This document shows, in pieces, positions 25,058-33,833 of a stretch of DNA of 64,000 bases. Position numbers and translations under genes: made by a program. Numbering within the stretch: the stretch's first letter is position 1; each line of letters starts with the position of its first letter. Origin of the DNA: Loktanella atrilutea (GTDB taxonomy: Bacteria > Pseudomonadota > Alphaproteobacteria > Rhodobacterales > Rhodobacteraceae). Location: positions 157,106 through 221,105 of the forward strand of contig NZ_FQUE01000006.1 of the NCBI RefSeq assembly GCF_900128995.1, read 5' to 3'. The notes under the pieces are model-generated. The model searched no databases and was not told where the DNA came from. It saw only the letters and a program-made list of their open reading frames with translations.

Positions 25058-26056
25058 CTAGTCCGCCAGCGTGAAGCCGCCCTCCGGCAGGTAGTCGCTC
25101 GTGAAATACACGGCCGGGTCCGGCGGCATGACGAAGTCGTAGGTCGTCGCGATCTGGTCGAGGCTGCTTTCCAGCCGTGCCTGATCGATGATGCCGAAGC
25201 CGTTCGCCTTGACCCAGTCCGTATCCACATTGTCGCGGATCGACAGTTCCAGCCGGCGCTGTTCCAGCGTCGCATCCGCCGCCGGGTTTCGCTTCATCAG
25301 CATCGGGATGACGGCGGCGGGGTCGGCGATGGCATCGGTCCAGCCTGCGGCAATGGCCTTCAGAAAGCCCTTGATGACCACCGGATTCGCCGCCGCGTAT
25401 TCCGTGTTCACGATGACCGCATTGCCGTAAAGGTCGACGCCGTAGTCGGCCATCAGCAGCGTCACGAGGTCATCCGCCGGCACGCCAAGGCGTTCGGCGT
25501 TCAGGGTGGATGTAAAGGAAAAGCCGGTGATCGCGGCGACATTGCCCTCGGCCAGCATCGGCTCTCGCGTTGGAAAGCCGACCGGTTCAACGGTGATCGC
25601 GTCCATATCGAGCCCGTTCTCGGCCGCGAAGATCGGAAACTGCGCCCAGGCTCCGTCGGGCGGCGGGGCGCCCAGCGTCTTGCCCTCCAGCGACTGCGGA
25701 TCGCTGATGCCGAGAGATTTTCGCCCGATCACGGCGAAGGGCGGCTTGTCGTAGATCATCATCGCCGCAATCACCGGCGCACCGGGGTTCTGGTCAAGGA
25801 ACTTGATCAGGCTGTTGATGTCGGCGAAGCCCACGGGGAAGGCCCCGGTCGCGACCTTGGGAATGGCGTCGAGCGAGCCGTTCCCCGCCTCGATCGTCAC
25901 GTTCAAACCCGCTTCCGCGAAATGACCGTTGTCGACGGCGGCGAAATAGGGTGCGGCCGGCCCCTCGAATTTCCAGTCGAGCGCGAAGGGCAAATCGGTC
26001 TGTGCCTGCGCGGCAGAGGCCAGCAGGACGGTGGCGGCAAGGGTGCGATAGAACAT
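25058..26056 (-). CDS. ABC transporter substrate-binding protein, NMT1/THI5-like
   Basis: 332 residues with a signal peptide (MFYRTLAATVLLASAAQA). The mature part begins LPFALDWKFEGPAAPYFAAVDNGHFAEAGL, the standard opening of NMT1/THI5-type periplasmic binding proteins (quoted partly: LDWKFEGPAAPYF). The first gene of a three-gene operon with ATPase and permease. Homologous systems take up hydroxymethylpyrimidine, taurine, sulfonates or nitrate; no thiamine riboswitch or biosynthesis gene was noticed nearby, so the substrate stays open. Confidence 0.88.
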   Translation of the reverse strand: MFYRTLAATVLLASAAQAQTDLPFALDWKFEGPAAPYFAAVDNGHFAEAGLNVTIEAGNGSLDAIPKVATGAFPVGFADINSLIKFLDQNPGAPVIAAMMIYDKPPFAVIGRKSLGISDPQSLEGKTLGAPPPDGAWAQFPIFAAENGLDMDAITVEPVGFPTREPMLAEGNVAAITGFSFTSTLNAERLGVPADDLVTLLMADYGVDLYGNAVIVNTEYAAANPVVIKGFLKAIAAGWTDAIADPAAVIPMLMKRNPAADATLEQRRLELSIRDNVDTDWVKANGFGIIDQARLESSLDQIATTYDFVMPPDPAVYFTSDYLPEGGFTLAD

Positions 26057-26174
26057 GGTGGCGGGTCCTCGTCGATGCGTTGTTCACGACAAGTATCGAA
26101 GCGCGCACCCGGTTTGGCGAGTCGGAAACGAATGCCGTCGCCCCGCCTTCATGCAACTGCCTGCTTTCAAGGCA

Positions 26175-27791
26175 TCAGTGACCGCCCAGTACCCCCGTCC
26201 GCACGCCATAGTCCACCGCCAGCGCGTAGTCTGGGTCGTCGTCACTGTCGACCATCAGGTGCCCGGCCCGCGACAGCAGCCGGTGACAATCCCGCGACAG
26301 GTGGCGCAACTGGATCGATTTGCCGGCCGCCTCGTACTTGCCGGCAACGGCCTCGATGGCAGCCAGTGCCGACTGATCGACCACCCGGCTGCCCGCGAAA
26401 TCGACGATGACCAGCGACGGGTCGGTGTCGACCTCGAACAACTCGTTGAAGCCTTCGGCAGAGCCGAAGAACAGCGGCCCCTGCACCTTGTAGACCTTGG
26501 CGCCATCGGGCGTGGTATCGGTTCTGGCATGGATGCGGGTCGCATTGTTCCAGGCATAGGCGAGTGCCGAGACGACGACGCCGACCAGCACGGCGGTCGC
26601 GAGGTCCGTAACGACGGTGACGGCCGTGACAAGCACGATGACCACCGCATCGGTCCGCGGCACCTTGCGCAGGATGCTGAAGCTGTTCCAGGCGAAGGTC
26701 CCGATCACCACCATGAACATCACGCCCACCAGCGCCGCCAGCGGGATCTGCGCGATAAGGCCCGAAGCGAAGAGGATGAAGGCCAGCAGAAACAGTGCCG
26801 CCGCGATCCCCGCGACCCGCGTGCGCCCGCCGGATTTCACGTTGATCATGCTCTGCCCGATCATGGCACAGCCGCCCATCCCGCCGAAAAAGCCGGTGAC
26901 GGTATTGGCCACGCCCTGCGCGATGCACTCCTGACTGGCCCCGCCGCGCTGGTTCGTCATCTCTGACACGAGGTTCAGCGTCAGCAGGCTCTCGATCAGC
27001 CCGATGGCGGCCAGGATCACGGCGTAGGGCGCGATGATCTGAAATGTCTCCCACGTCAGGGGCACCATCGGCAGGTGGAACGGCGGCAGCGTGCCCTCGA
27101 TCGACGCGAGGTCGCCGACCACCGGCACGTCGATGCCGAAGACGATGACGATGGCCGCGACGATGCCGATGCCCGCCAATGGGGCCGGGATCAGGTTGGT
27201 GACCTTGGGCGCGGCCCAGATGATGAACATGGTCAGCGCGGTCAGCGCCAGCATCCAGATCAGCGGTGGCCCCGACAGCCAGACACCGCCACCGACGCCG
27301 TGGCCCGAAACCTCGCCCCCCGGCACCTTGAACTGGCCCAACTGTGCAAGGAAGATCACGATGGCAAGCCCGTTGACGAAGCCAAGCATCACCGGATGCG
27401 GCACAAGGCGGATGAACTTGCCCCAGCGCATCACCCCCACGACGATCTGGATCAGCCCCATCAGAACGACCGTCGCGAACAGGTATTCGACGCCATGCTG
27501 AGCCACAAGGCTTACCATCACGACCGCAAGCGCACCCGTTGCCCCCGAGATCATGCCGGGCCGCCCGCCGATCAATGCCGTAACCAGTCCGACGATGAAG
27601 GCCGCGTAAAGCCCGACCAGCGGCGGCACGCCCGCGACGAAGGCAAAGGCCACGGCTTCCGGTACGAGTGCAAGGGCCACGGTCAACCCGGACAGCAACT
27701 CGATCCGCAACCGGCCTGCGTTCAAGGGCGCGCTGGGGTCGGTAAGGGCGATGCTGTCGGCGAAATTCGCCAGAAGGGCGCGTTTGGCCAT
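26175..27791 (-). CDS. SulP family inorganic anion transporter with STAS domain
   Basis: 538 residues with 10 or more hydrophobic segments typical of SulP/SLC26 carriers: LLSGLTVALALVPEAVAFAF near residue 32, PPLVGLYAAF near 55 and GGRPGMISGATGALAVV near 75 are family blocks. The C-terminal ~100 residues form a cytoplasmic STAS domain (VQGPLFFGSAEGFNELF, then VIVDFAGSRVVDQSALAAIE). SulP members move sulfate, bicarbonate or other anions; a bicarbonate role would fit the carbonic anhydrase in the same window, but they are 7 kb apart. Ends 118 bases from the ABC operon start and is read in the same direction. Confidence 0.9.
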   Translation of the reverse strand: MAKRALLANFADSIALTDPSAPLNAGRLRIELLSGLTVALALVPEAVAFAFVAGVPPLVGLYAAFIVGLVTALIGGRPGMISGATGALAVVMVSLVAQHGVEYLFATVVLMGLIQIVVGVMRWGKFIRLVPHPVMLGFVNGLAIVIFLAQLGQFKVPGGEVSGHGVGGGVWLSGPPLIWMLALTALTMFIIWAAPKVTNLIPAPLAGIGIVAAIVIVFGIDVPVVGDLASIEGTLPPFHLPMVPLTWETFQIIAPYAVILAAIGLIESLLTLNLVSEMTNQRGGASQECIAQGVANTVTGFFGGMGGCAMIGQSMINVKSGGRTRVAGIAAALFLLAFILFASGLIAQIPLAALVGVMFMVVIGTFAWNSFSILRKVPRTDAVVIVLVTAVTVVTDLATAVLVGVVVSALAYAWNNATRIHARTDTTPDGAKVYKVQGPLFFGSAEGFNELFEVDTDPSLVIVDFAGSRVVDQSALAAIEAVAGKYEAAGKSIQLRHLSRDCHRLLSRAGHLMVDSDDDPDYALAVDYGVRTGVLGGH

Positions 27792-27925
27792 TGAATTATC
27801 CTGTTACATCATCTGTACCCGCGGCCCCTAAGCCAGCCGGGGTCGAATGTCACCCCTGCCCTGTGCAGAACGGTTGCACCCCGGCGCGGCAGACGTCACA
27901 AAGCGATGATGCAGACGGAGGCGGC

Positions 27926-28801
27926 ATGGACGGCAGATTTGGCATCATCGGCGGATCGGGCCTCTACGACATTCCGGGCCTTTCGGATGCTAGCTGGACG
28001 ACGGTCGAAAGCCCCTGGGGCGTGCCCTCGGACGCCATCCTGACCGGCACCCTCGACGGGGTGCCGCTGGCCTTTTTACCGCGCCACGGCCGCGGCCATG
28101 TCCACGCGCCGACCACCGTCCCCGACCGCGCCAATATCGACGCGATGAAGCGTCTGGGCGTCACCCACCTTGTCAGCATCAGCGCCTGTGGATCGTTCCG
28201 CGAGGATATGGCCCCCGGTGATTTCGTCGTTGTGGACCAGTTTATCGACCGCACCTTCGCACGAGAAAAGTCCTTCTTCGGCACCGGCTGCGTCGCGCAT
28301 GTCAGCCTCGCCGATCCGGTCTGCCCCGATCTCTCCGCCGCCTGCGTCACGGCCGGGCGTGGCGCCGGGATTACCATGCACGACGGCGGCACCTACCTTG
28401 CGATGGAAGGCCCGCAGTTTTCCACCCGCGCCGAAAGCCTGATGTATCGCGCCTGGGGCTGCGACGTGATCGGCATGACCAACATGCCAGAGGCAAAGCT
28501 GGCCCGCGAGGCGGAGCTGCACTACGCCTCCGTCGCGATGATCACCGATTACGACAGCTGGCACCCGGACCACGGCGCGGTCGACGTGGCCGACGTGATC
28601 CGGACGCTGCAGGGCAACGGCACCAAGGCGCGCGACTTGGTCGTCGCGCTGGCACGGTCCCTGCCCCGGAGGTGCACCGCCGGCTGCGCAACCGCCCTGA
28701 CCCATGCCGTCATGACCTCTCCCGACCAGCGCGACCCCGCGCTGACAGCCAAATTGGACGCGGTCGCGGGCCGCGTTCTGATACCGAAGGACCCCACATG
28801 A
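27926..28801 (+). CDS. mtnP: S-methyl-5'-thioadenosine phosphorylase
   Basis: 291 residues. It splits methylthioadenosine, the by-product of polyamine and homoserine-lactone synthesis, into adenine and methylthioribose-1-phosphate. Motifs: [13 protein letters not shown] at the N-terminus, [25 protein letters not shown] near 90, [16 protein letters not shown] near 160 and [30 protein letters not shown] near 190, including the base-binding Asp. The ATG at 27926 has GACGGAGG upstream; a longer frame from 27791 is unlikely. The 3' end overlaps apt by 4 bases, matching the flow of adenine to the next enzyme. Confidence 0.94.
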   Translation: MDGRFGIIGGSGLYDIPGLSDASWTTVESPWGVPSDAILTGTLDGVPLAFLPRHGRGHVHAPTTVPDRANIDAMKRLGVTHLVSISACGSFREDMAPGDFVVVDQFIDRTFAREKSFFGTGCVAHVSLADPVCPDLSAACVTAGRGAGITMHDGGTYLAMEGPQFSTRAESLMYRAWGCDVIGMTNMPEAKLAREAELHYASVAMITDYDSWHPDHGAVDVADVIRTLQGNGTKARDLVVALARSLPRRCTAGCATALTHAVMTSPDQRDPALTAKLDAVAGRVLIPKDPT

Positions 28802-29328
28802 AAACCGTTCAGGACTATATCCGCACGATCCCCGATTTCCCGCACGAAGGGATCATGTTCCGCGACGTGACGACGCTCTTCGCCGATCCGCGCGGGTTTC
28901 GCATGGCGATCGACCAGCTGCTGCACCCCTACGCCGGCCAGCCCATCGATCGCGTCGTCGGGCTGGAAGCACGCGGCTTCATCCTCGGCGGTGCCATCGC
29001 TCACCAGTTGTCCGTCGGCTTCGTGCCGATCCGCAAGAAGGGCAAACTGCCGGCAAAGACCATCGAACAGGCCTACACGCTGGAATACGGCGAGGCGGTG
29101 GTCGAAATCCATGACGACGCCCTGCAGCCGGGCGAACGCGTCCTGATGGTCGACGACCTGCTGGCCACGGGCGGCACGGCCGAGGCCGGCATCAAGCTGA
29201 TCGAACGTCTGGGCGCCGTCGTGACCGGCTGCGCCTTCATCATCGACCTGCCTGAACTTGGCGGGCGTGCGAAACTGGAAGAGCTGGGGATGGATGTCCA
29301 TGCCCTTTGTGCCTACGACGGCCACTGA
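28798..29328 (+). CDS. apt: Adenine phosphoribosyltransferase
   Basis: 176 residues. Converts adenine and PRPP to AMP, recycling the adenine that MtnP releases. The N-terminal [21 protein letters not shown] and the PRPP loop [16 protein letters not shown] (near residue 117) are diagnostic; [14 protein letters not shown] near 57 is the base-binding part. The start overlaps the mtnP stop (ATGA), so the two are translated together. Confidence 0.96.
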   Translation: MKTVQDYIRTIPDFPHEGIMFRDVTTLFADPRGFRMAIDQLLHPYAGQPIDRVVGLEARGFILGGAIAHQLSVGFVPIRKKGKLPAKTIEQAYTLEYGEAVVEIHDDALQPGERVLMVDDLLATGGTAEAGIKLIERLGAVVTGCAFIIDLPELGGRAKLEELGMDVHALCAYDGH

Positions 29329-29329
29329 G

Positions 29330-29372
29330 GGTTGCGGCGGCCAGGGCCGTTCGGGCCCGCGCCGCCGCGACC
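29330..29372. terminator. Strong GC hairpin between convergent apt and FAD oxidase genes
   Basis: GGTTGCGGCGGC at 29330-29341 can pair with GCCGCCGCGACC at 29361-29372 (one G-U pair), with a smaller GGCC/GGCC stem inside. There is no U-run, so intrinsic termination is not certain; position after apt and ahead of the convergent gene's 3' end supports an end-of-transcript role. Confidence 0.4.
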
Positions 29373-29496
29373 GGAGCGTCAGATCGCTGCGCCGGATTTT
29401 CCGGCAAGCCCCTTCGAGGGCCGCAGCAAGAGGTCTTCTGACCCGGTGGGATTGGCCTTTCGCCGCCTCTCCGCCAACGCTTAAACGCGATAAAGC

Positions 29497-30918
29497 CTAA
29501 TCATCGGTTAAATTCCGCAACACTGCACCGGGATTCATGATGCCGTTGGGGTCGAGGGCGTCCTTGATCGCCCGCATCATCGCAAGCTTCGCGGGATCGC
29601 CGTAGCGTTCGAGGTCCCCGACCTTCAGTCGTCCGATCCCGTGCTCCGCACTGACCGACCCGCCAAGAGCGTCGGTCAGGTCGTGCAGGCAGGTCTTGAC
29701 CGCCGCCCGCTTGTCGTCGTGATCGGTCCGCGTCTCGCCCTTCAGCGGAAAGACGTTGTAGTGCAGGTTCCCGTCGCCCAGATGGCCGAAACAGTTGATC
29801 CGAAAGTCACCGATCCGCGCCAGCTGGGGGCCCGCCTGCGCGATGAATGCGGGCACCTGGCTCAGTGGCAAGGAAATGTCCTGCGATGATACGGACCCGA
29901 TCCGTCGGTTCGCCTCCGGGATGCTTTCACGGATGTGCCACAGGGCATCGCGGTCGGCCCCCGAGCGTGCGATGATTCCGTCAGTGACCAGACCGGCCTC
30001 CGCCGCCGCCTCGAACACCGTTTCCAGCGCCGCATCGGGTTCCAGCCCGGCAGGCAGGCCGATGTCGATCAGCACCATCCACTCGGGTGTCTGCGCAAAA
30101 GGCGCCCGAAAATCCGGCCCCACCTCGGTCAGGAAATCAAGGCCCTGCCGGTGGATCAGCTCGAAGGCAGAGACGCCGTCGCCGAGACGGTCCTGCGCCA
30201 GCGCCAGCAGATCCAGCGCCGCAGCGGGCGACGGCACCGCCAGCATTGCGGCCCCCACCCCCGCAGGTTTCGGCACGAGGCGCAATGCGGCGGCGGTCAT
30301 GATACCCAGCGTCCCTTCGGCCCCGATCATCAGGTCCCGCAGGTCATAGCCGGTATTGTCCTTGCGCAGGCGGCTGAGCCCGTTCCAGACCGTTCCGTCA
30401 GGACGGACCACCTCCAGCCCGAGGCACTGGGCGCGGGCATTGCCGTAACGCAGGACATTGACGCCGCCGGCATTCGTCGACAGCAGCCCCCCGATCCGCG
30501 CCGACCCTTCGGAGGCCAGCGACAGCGGAAACAGGCGACCGATGTCCTCAGCCGCGCGCTGCACATCGGCGAGGATCGCACCCGCCTCGGCCACCAGCAC
30601 CGACTCGCTGGGATAGGTGGCGCGGATCGCGGTCATCCTCTCCAGCGACAGCACCAGCGGTGCGGCACCGCCGTTCATCAACTGCCCGCCGACCAGCCCC
30701 GTGCCGCCGCCGTAGGGCACGACGCCGATACGCCGCGCGTTGCAATAGCCAAGGATCCGCGCCACCTCTGCCGTATCGCGCGGCGCCACGACGATCCCGG
30801 ACCCGGCAAACCGCCCGCGCGGCTCTGTCAGGTAGGGGTTGGTATCGGTGCGAAAGCTGTCGTCCGGAAGGACGGCCCGCAGGTCGGCCAGGGTATCGGT
30901 CGTGGCGGCGGTATACAT
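29497..30918 (-). CDS. FAD-linked oxidase (D-lactate / D-2-hydroxyglutarate dehydrogenase-like)
   Basis: 473 residues. N-terminal FAD-binding_4 domain with VVAPRDTAEVARIL and PYGGGTGLVGGQLM near residue 75, then LSTNAGGVNVLRYGNAR near 145. The C-terminal FAD-oxidase_C domain has the metal/substrate motif FGHLGDGNLHYNVF near 377 and SAEHGIGRLK near 420. These oxidise D-2-hydroxy acids and pass electrons onward. The ATG at 30918 has a perfect GCAGGAG site 6-8 bases before it, preferred over a start 42 bases upstream. Exact substrate is not determined; members of the subgroup act on D-lactate, glycolate or D-2-hydroxyglutarate. Confidence 0.88.
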   Translation of the reverse strand: MYTAATTDTLADLRAVLPDDSFRTDTNPYLTEPRGRFAGSGIVVAPRDTAEVARILGYCNARRIGVVPYGGGTGLVGGQLMNGGAAPLVLSLERMTAIRATYPSESVLVAEAGAILADVQRAAEDIGRLFPLSLASEGSARIGGLLSTNAGGVNVLRYGNARAQCLGLEVVRPDGTVWNGLSRLRKDNTGYDLRDLMIGAEGTLGIMTAAALRLVPKPAGVGAAMLAVPSPAAALDLLALAQDRLGDGVSAFELIHRQGLDFLTEVGPDFRAPFAQTPEWMVLIDIGLPAGLEPDAALETVFEAAAEAGLVTDGIIARSGADRDALWHIRESIPEANRRIGSVSSQDISLPLSQVPAFIAQAGPQLARIGDFRINCFGHLGDGNLHYNVFPLKGETRTDHDDKRAAVKTCLHDLTDALGGSVSAEHGIGRLKVGDLERYGDPAKLAMMRAIKDALDPNGIMNPGAVLRNLTDD

Positions 30919-30996
30919 GACGTCTCCTGCTTGGGTCGATGCGATGGTAAGCCTGCCCATAGGGCTGTCCAGCGCAAACCGCCTGTCAGGAAGCTT

Positions 30997-31018
30997 CCGA
31001 TTTTTCTAGAAAAATCGG
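30997..31018. repeat. 22-bp palindromic repeat, copy 2, just after a stop codon
   Basis: A perfect palindrome: CCGATTTTTCT followed by its exact reverse complement. It ends 8 bases from the stop codon of the minus-strand hydrolase (31027), the same arrangement as copy 1 after mbfA. Confidence 0.75.
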
Positions 31019-31026
31019 CGCCCCAG

Positions 31027-31920
31027 TCAACGCAGGCGCGGCGGGCGGCCGAGGGCGAAATCCTTGATGTCGTCAAAGACGTCCGGTCGCGTGAAGAACA
31101 GCAGATGCCCCTGCCCCGGGTATCCAAGGATCGGGACGCCCCCGATTTTTCTAGAAAAATCGGTGGTCTGCAAGGTAGAGAACACGGGATCGTTGAGACC
31201 GATGAAGAAGCTGACCGGAATACCGGTCAGATCGAGGTCGTCCGGCAACCGCCAACCGGGCAATGCCAGCGTATGGGCGATGGCGGTCTGCGTGCTGAGC
31301 GGCGTGCTGATCTTCGATCCGGCGACAACGGCCGCCTGCAGTTCGGGCGATGGCGTCGGCGCCTCCAGTGCATCGGGACCAAACAGCAGGCCTGCCCAGA
31401 ACCGCGGCCAGACCTTTGCCTTGGCGACGGACCGCGTCGCCACCATGGCACGCCCCATGTCCCGCGCGCCGCGCAGGATGGTGCGCAGCCCGCCCGCGTG
31501 TTCCACCGCAGGCGACATGGCGGCGACACGGACATGATGCGAGGGATCGATCCGGGGGGCGGCCTGCAGCGCGATCAGCGCGCCGGTGGAATAGCCGACC
31601 AGCGTCACCTCGCTGGCCTCCAGCGTATTGGCGAAGGCCGCCACCTCGGCCGCCGCCGTGGCGGGGTCCAGCCGGTGATCCACCGGCAGACCGTCCAGAC
31701 CGGGGTAGCGATAGAAGGCGCGGGCAAAACCCTCGTCCTCCCAGTCGGCCGTCTCCTTGAAGACGGCGATGGACGACAGCGCGCCGGGGATGAAGATCGC
31801 GACACGGTCCGCGCGCTCCACCCGGGCCCGGTCATAGATCATCGGATCCTCCGCACCGCGGGTCTTCATCAGGGCCGGACTGCACCCGGCACAAAGCATG
31901 AGAACGAGGACAAAACGCAT
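31027..31920 (-). CDS. Alpha/beta hydrolase, putative lipoprotein
   Basis: 297 residues. The N-terminus MRFVLVLMLCAGCSPAL is a signal sequence ending in an imperfect lipobox (CAGC), so anchoring in a membrane is likely. The alpha/beta fold is indicated by VAIFIPGALSS near residue 41 and the nucleophile elbow LVGYSTGALIA near 107 (Ser at about 111); SFFIGLNDPVF near 239 and YPGQGHLLFF near 268 would supply the Asp and His. Residues ~253-259 read DFSRKIG and are encoded by the third copy of the 22-bp palindrome, which appears to sit in frame just before the catalytic His segment. Substrate unknown. Confidence 0.8.
   Translation of the reverse strand: MRFVLVLMLCAGCSPALMKTRGAEDPMIYDRARVERADRVAIFIPGALSSIAVFKETADWEDEGFARAFYRYPGLDGLPVDHRLDPATAAAEVAAFANTLEASEVTLVGYSTGALIALQAAPRIDPSHHVRVAAMSPAVEHAGGLRTILRGARDMGRAMVATRSVAKAKVWPRFWAGLLFGPDALEAPTPSPELQAAVVAGSKISTPLSTQTAIAHTLALPGWRLPDDLDLTGIPVSFFIGLNDPVFSTLQTTDFSRKIGGVPILGYPGQGHLLFFTRPDVFDDIKDFALGRPPRLR
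31142..31163. repeat. 22-bp palindromic repeat, copy 3, inside the hydrolase gene
   Basis: Identical to the perfect palindrome at 30997-31018, but inside a coding region, 115 bases before the stop codon. Read in the gene's frame it encodes DFSRKIG and keeps the frame open. Confidence 0.75.
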
Positions 31921-31986
31921 GTGCGATACCTTCAGTGAACGGACTGCCCCGTCAAGGCGCGGCCTGCGCCATCGGTGGCGGTCGGC

Positions 31987-32571
31987 CTAGCCCACGTCCG
32001 TGCGCCCGCGCCGGTCGCTGCGCAGGTTGGCAAAGAGCACGTGGTTACGCCAGCGCCCGTCGATCTGCAGATAGCTCTGCGCCACACCCTCGTACTTGTA
32101 GCCGCAACTTTCCAGCAACCGGCGCGAAGGCGTGTTTTCCGGCAGGCACCCCGCTTCGATCCGGCTGAGGTCGAGCGTGGTGAAGGCGTAGTGCACCAGC
32201 GCCTTGATCGCCTCGCGCATGTAACCCTGGCGCGCGAAAGGCTGGCCAATCCAGTAGCCCGTGGTCGCCGACTGTGCCGGCCCCCGGCGGATATGATCCA
32301 GCGTGATCGCGCCCACCAGGGCGCTGTCGCTGCGCCGGATCATGAACAGCGGAACGCCGCTACCGGTCTGGACAGACCGCTGCGACCAATAGACCCTGTT
32401 GGTAAAGGACTTGCGGCTGAAGTGGTCCGGTGCCCAGGTCGGCTCCCACGGCTGAAGGAAGTCGCGGCTGTCCTGCCGCAGGGCGCACCAGGGGCGGTAG
32501 TCCGCGTGCAGCGGCAGGCGCAGGGTCAGGCGTTCCGTTTCCAGCCGGACCTTGCGCCCCCGTCCCAGCAT
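31987..32571 (-). CDS. GNAT acetyltransferase, RimJ/RimL-like
   Basis: 194 residues. The N-terminus ETERLTLRLPLHADYRPW and the acetyl-CoA region TTGYWIGQPFARQGYMREAIKALVHYAF (near residue 100-128; quoted in part YWIGQPFARQGYMREA) followed by RIEAGCLPENTPSRRLLESCGY mark the ribosomal-protein-alanine acetyltransferase group. The start overlaps the stop of the M16 peptidase gene by one base (TGATG), placing it last in the SURF1-thrC-M16 series. Confidence 0.88.
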   Translation of the reverse strand: MLGRGRKVRLETERLTLRLPLHADYRPWCALRQDSRDFLQPWEPTWAPDHFSRKSFTNRVYWSQRSVQTGSGVPLFMIRRSDSALVGAITLDHIRRGPAQSATTGYWIGQPFARQGYMREAIKALVHYAFTTLDLSRIEAGCLPENTPSRRLLESCGYKYEGVAQSYLQIDGRWRNHVLFANLRSDRRGRTDVG

Positions 32572-33833
32572 CAGGCGACCAGACGCGCGCGCAGCGCCTC
32601 CAGCGTCGGGGCCGCTTCGGCCGGACCGTAAAGCGTCAGGGCGGCACCGGCTTGCGCCGTGCGCGTCGCGAAATCCTTGACGTCGCCGGTGGTGACGGCG
32701 TCGATGCTCTCCACCGTCTCGGCCACGCTCGGGATGCGATCCCAGATCGCCAGCAGCCGGGCGAGGCGTTCCGCCCGGTTCGACGGGCTTTCCAGCCCCA
32801 TCAGCAACCCGGCCTTCATCTGGGCCCGCGCCCGCGCAACCTCTGCCGCCGTCATGTCGTCGGCGGCACGCTTCATCTCGTCCATCGTGACGTTGGCCAG
32901 TTCCTCGATCTCCTCAGCACTGGTGCCGGCGTAGATCGTGGTGAGCCCGGTATCCTCGAAGGCCCCGGCCTGCGCGAAGATCGTGTAGCACAGCCCGCGC
33001 TTTTCACGGATTTCCTGGAACAGGCGGGACGACATGCCGCCGCCAAGGGCGGTGGCATAGATCTGCGCGGTGTAGATCGCGGGGTCGCGGTAGTCCGGCC
33101 CCTCGAAGGCCAGCGCGAAATGCACCTGCTCCAGCTTCTTGGTCTCGCGCCGCTCTCCGCCGACGAAACGCGCGGGCTTGATCAGCCCGTCGCGGGGCCG
33201 TGCCGGCAGGTGGCCAAAGAGCTTTTCCGCCTGCGCCACCAGCGCGTCGTGATCGACGGCCCCGGCGGCGGCAAGGATCATCTGGTTCGGGCCATAATGC
33301 GTGCCGACGAAGCCGGTCAGGTCGTCGCGCGTGAACTTCTCGACCCGTTCCTCGGGGCCGAGGATGGTGCGGCCAATGGGCTGGTCCGGATAGGCGACCT
33401 CCTGCAGCCAGTCGAAGATGATGTCGTCGGGCGTGTCCAGCGCCTGACCGATCTCCTGCAGGATCACACCGCGCTCGGTCTCGATCTCGTGGTCCTCGAA
33501 CAGGGGGTTCAGCAGGATGTCCGCGATCACGTCGAGCCCGAGGCCCACATCCGATTCCAGTACGCGCGCGTAATAGGCCGTGGCCTCGCGGCTGGTGTAG
33601 GCATTGATATAGCCGCCCACGTCTTCGATCGCCTCGGCGATCTGCAGGGAGGTGCGGGTTTCTGTGCCCTTGAAGGCCATATGCTCCAGAAAATGCGCGA
33701 TGCCGTTCTGGGTTTCTTCCTCGTGCCGGCCGCCGGCGTTCACCCAGATCCCGACGGACGCGCTGGCCAGCCCCGGCATGTGTTCGGTGACGACGCGAAA
33801 GCCGTTGGACAACGTGTGCAGTTCGATGGTCAA
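32571..33833 (-). CDS. M16 family zinc metallopeptidase (processing peptidase-like)
   Basis: 420 residues. The inverted zinc motif HFLEHMAFKGT (HxxEH at about residues 47-51) and the downstream Glu in the IETERGVILQEI stretch near 117-128 give a complete active site. The family resembles the mitochondrial processing peptidase beta subunit, and in alphaproteobacteria lies next to thrC as here. It overlaps the thrC stop by 4 bases and the following GNAT start by one base. Physiological substrate unknown. Confidence 0.92.
   Translation of the reverse strand: MTIELHTLSNGFRVVTEHMPGLASASVGIWVNAGGRHEEETQNGIAHFLEHMAFKGTETRTSLQIAEAIEDVGGYINAYTSREATAYYARVLESDVGLGLDVIADILLNPLFEDHEIETERGVILQEIGQALDTPDDIIFDWLQEVAYPDQPIGRTILGPEERVEKFTRDDLTGFVGTHYGPNQMILAAAGAVDHDALVAQAEKLFGHLPARPRDGLIKPARFVGGERRETKKLEQVHFALAFEGPDYRDPAIYTAQIYATALGGGMSSRLFQEIREKRGLCYTIFAQAGAFEDTGLTTIYAGTSAEEIEELANVTMDEMKRAADDMTAAEVARARAQMKAGLLMGLESPSNRAERLARLLAIWDRIPSVAETVESIDAVTTGDVKDFATRTAQAGAALTLYGPAEAAPTLEALRARLVA

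Noticed and set aside
23445..26056. Assignment of the ABC operon to thiamine precursor uptake (ThiXYZ)
   Set aside because: No thiamine riboswitch or thi gene was seen; NMT1/THI5-type proteins also serve taurine, sulfonate and nitrate uptake.
24308..26410. 700-codon plus-strand frame opposite the ABC transporter genes
   Set aside because: No recognisable domain; the minus strand holds complete ATPase and binding-protein motifs.
27791..27925. Extended N-terminus of MtnP from an ATG at 27791
   Set aside because: The added residues do not resemble the family; the ATG at 27926 has a ribosome site and the GIIGGSG motif follows at once.
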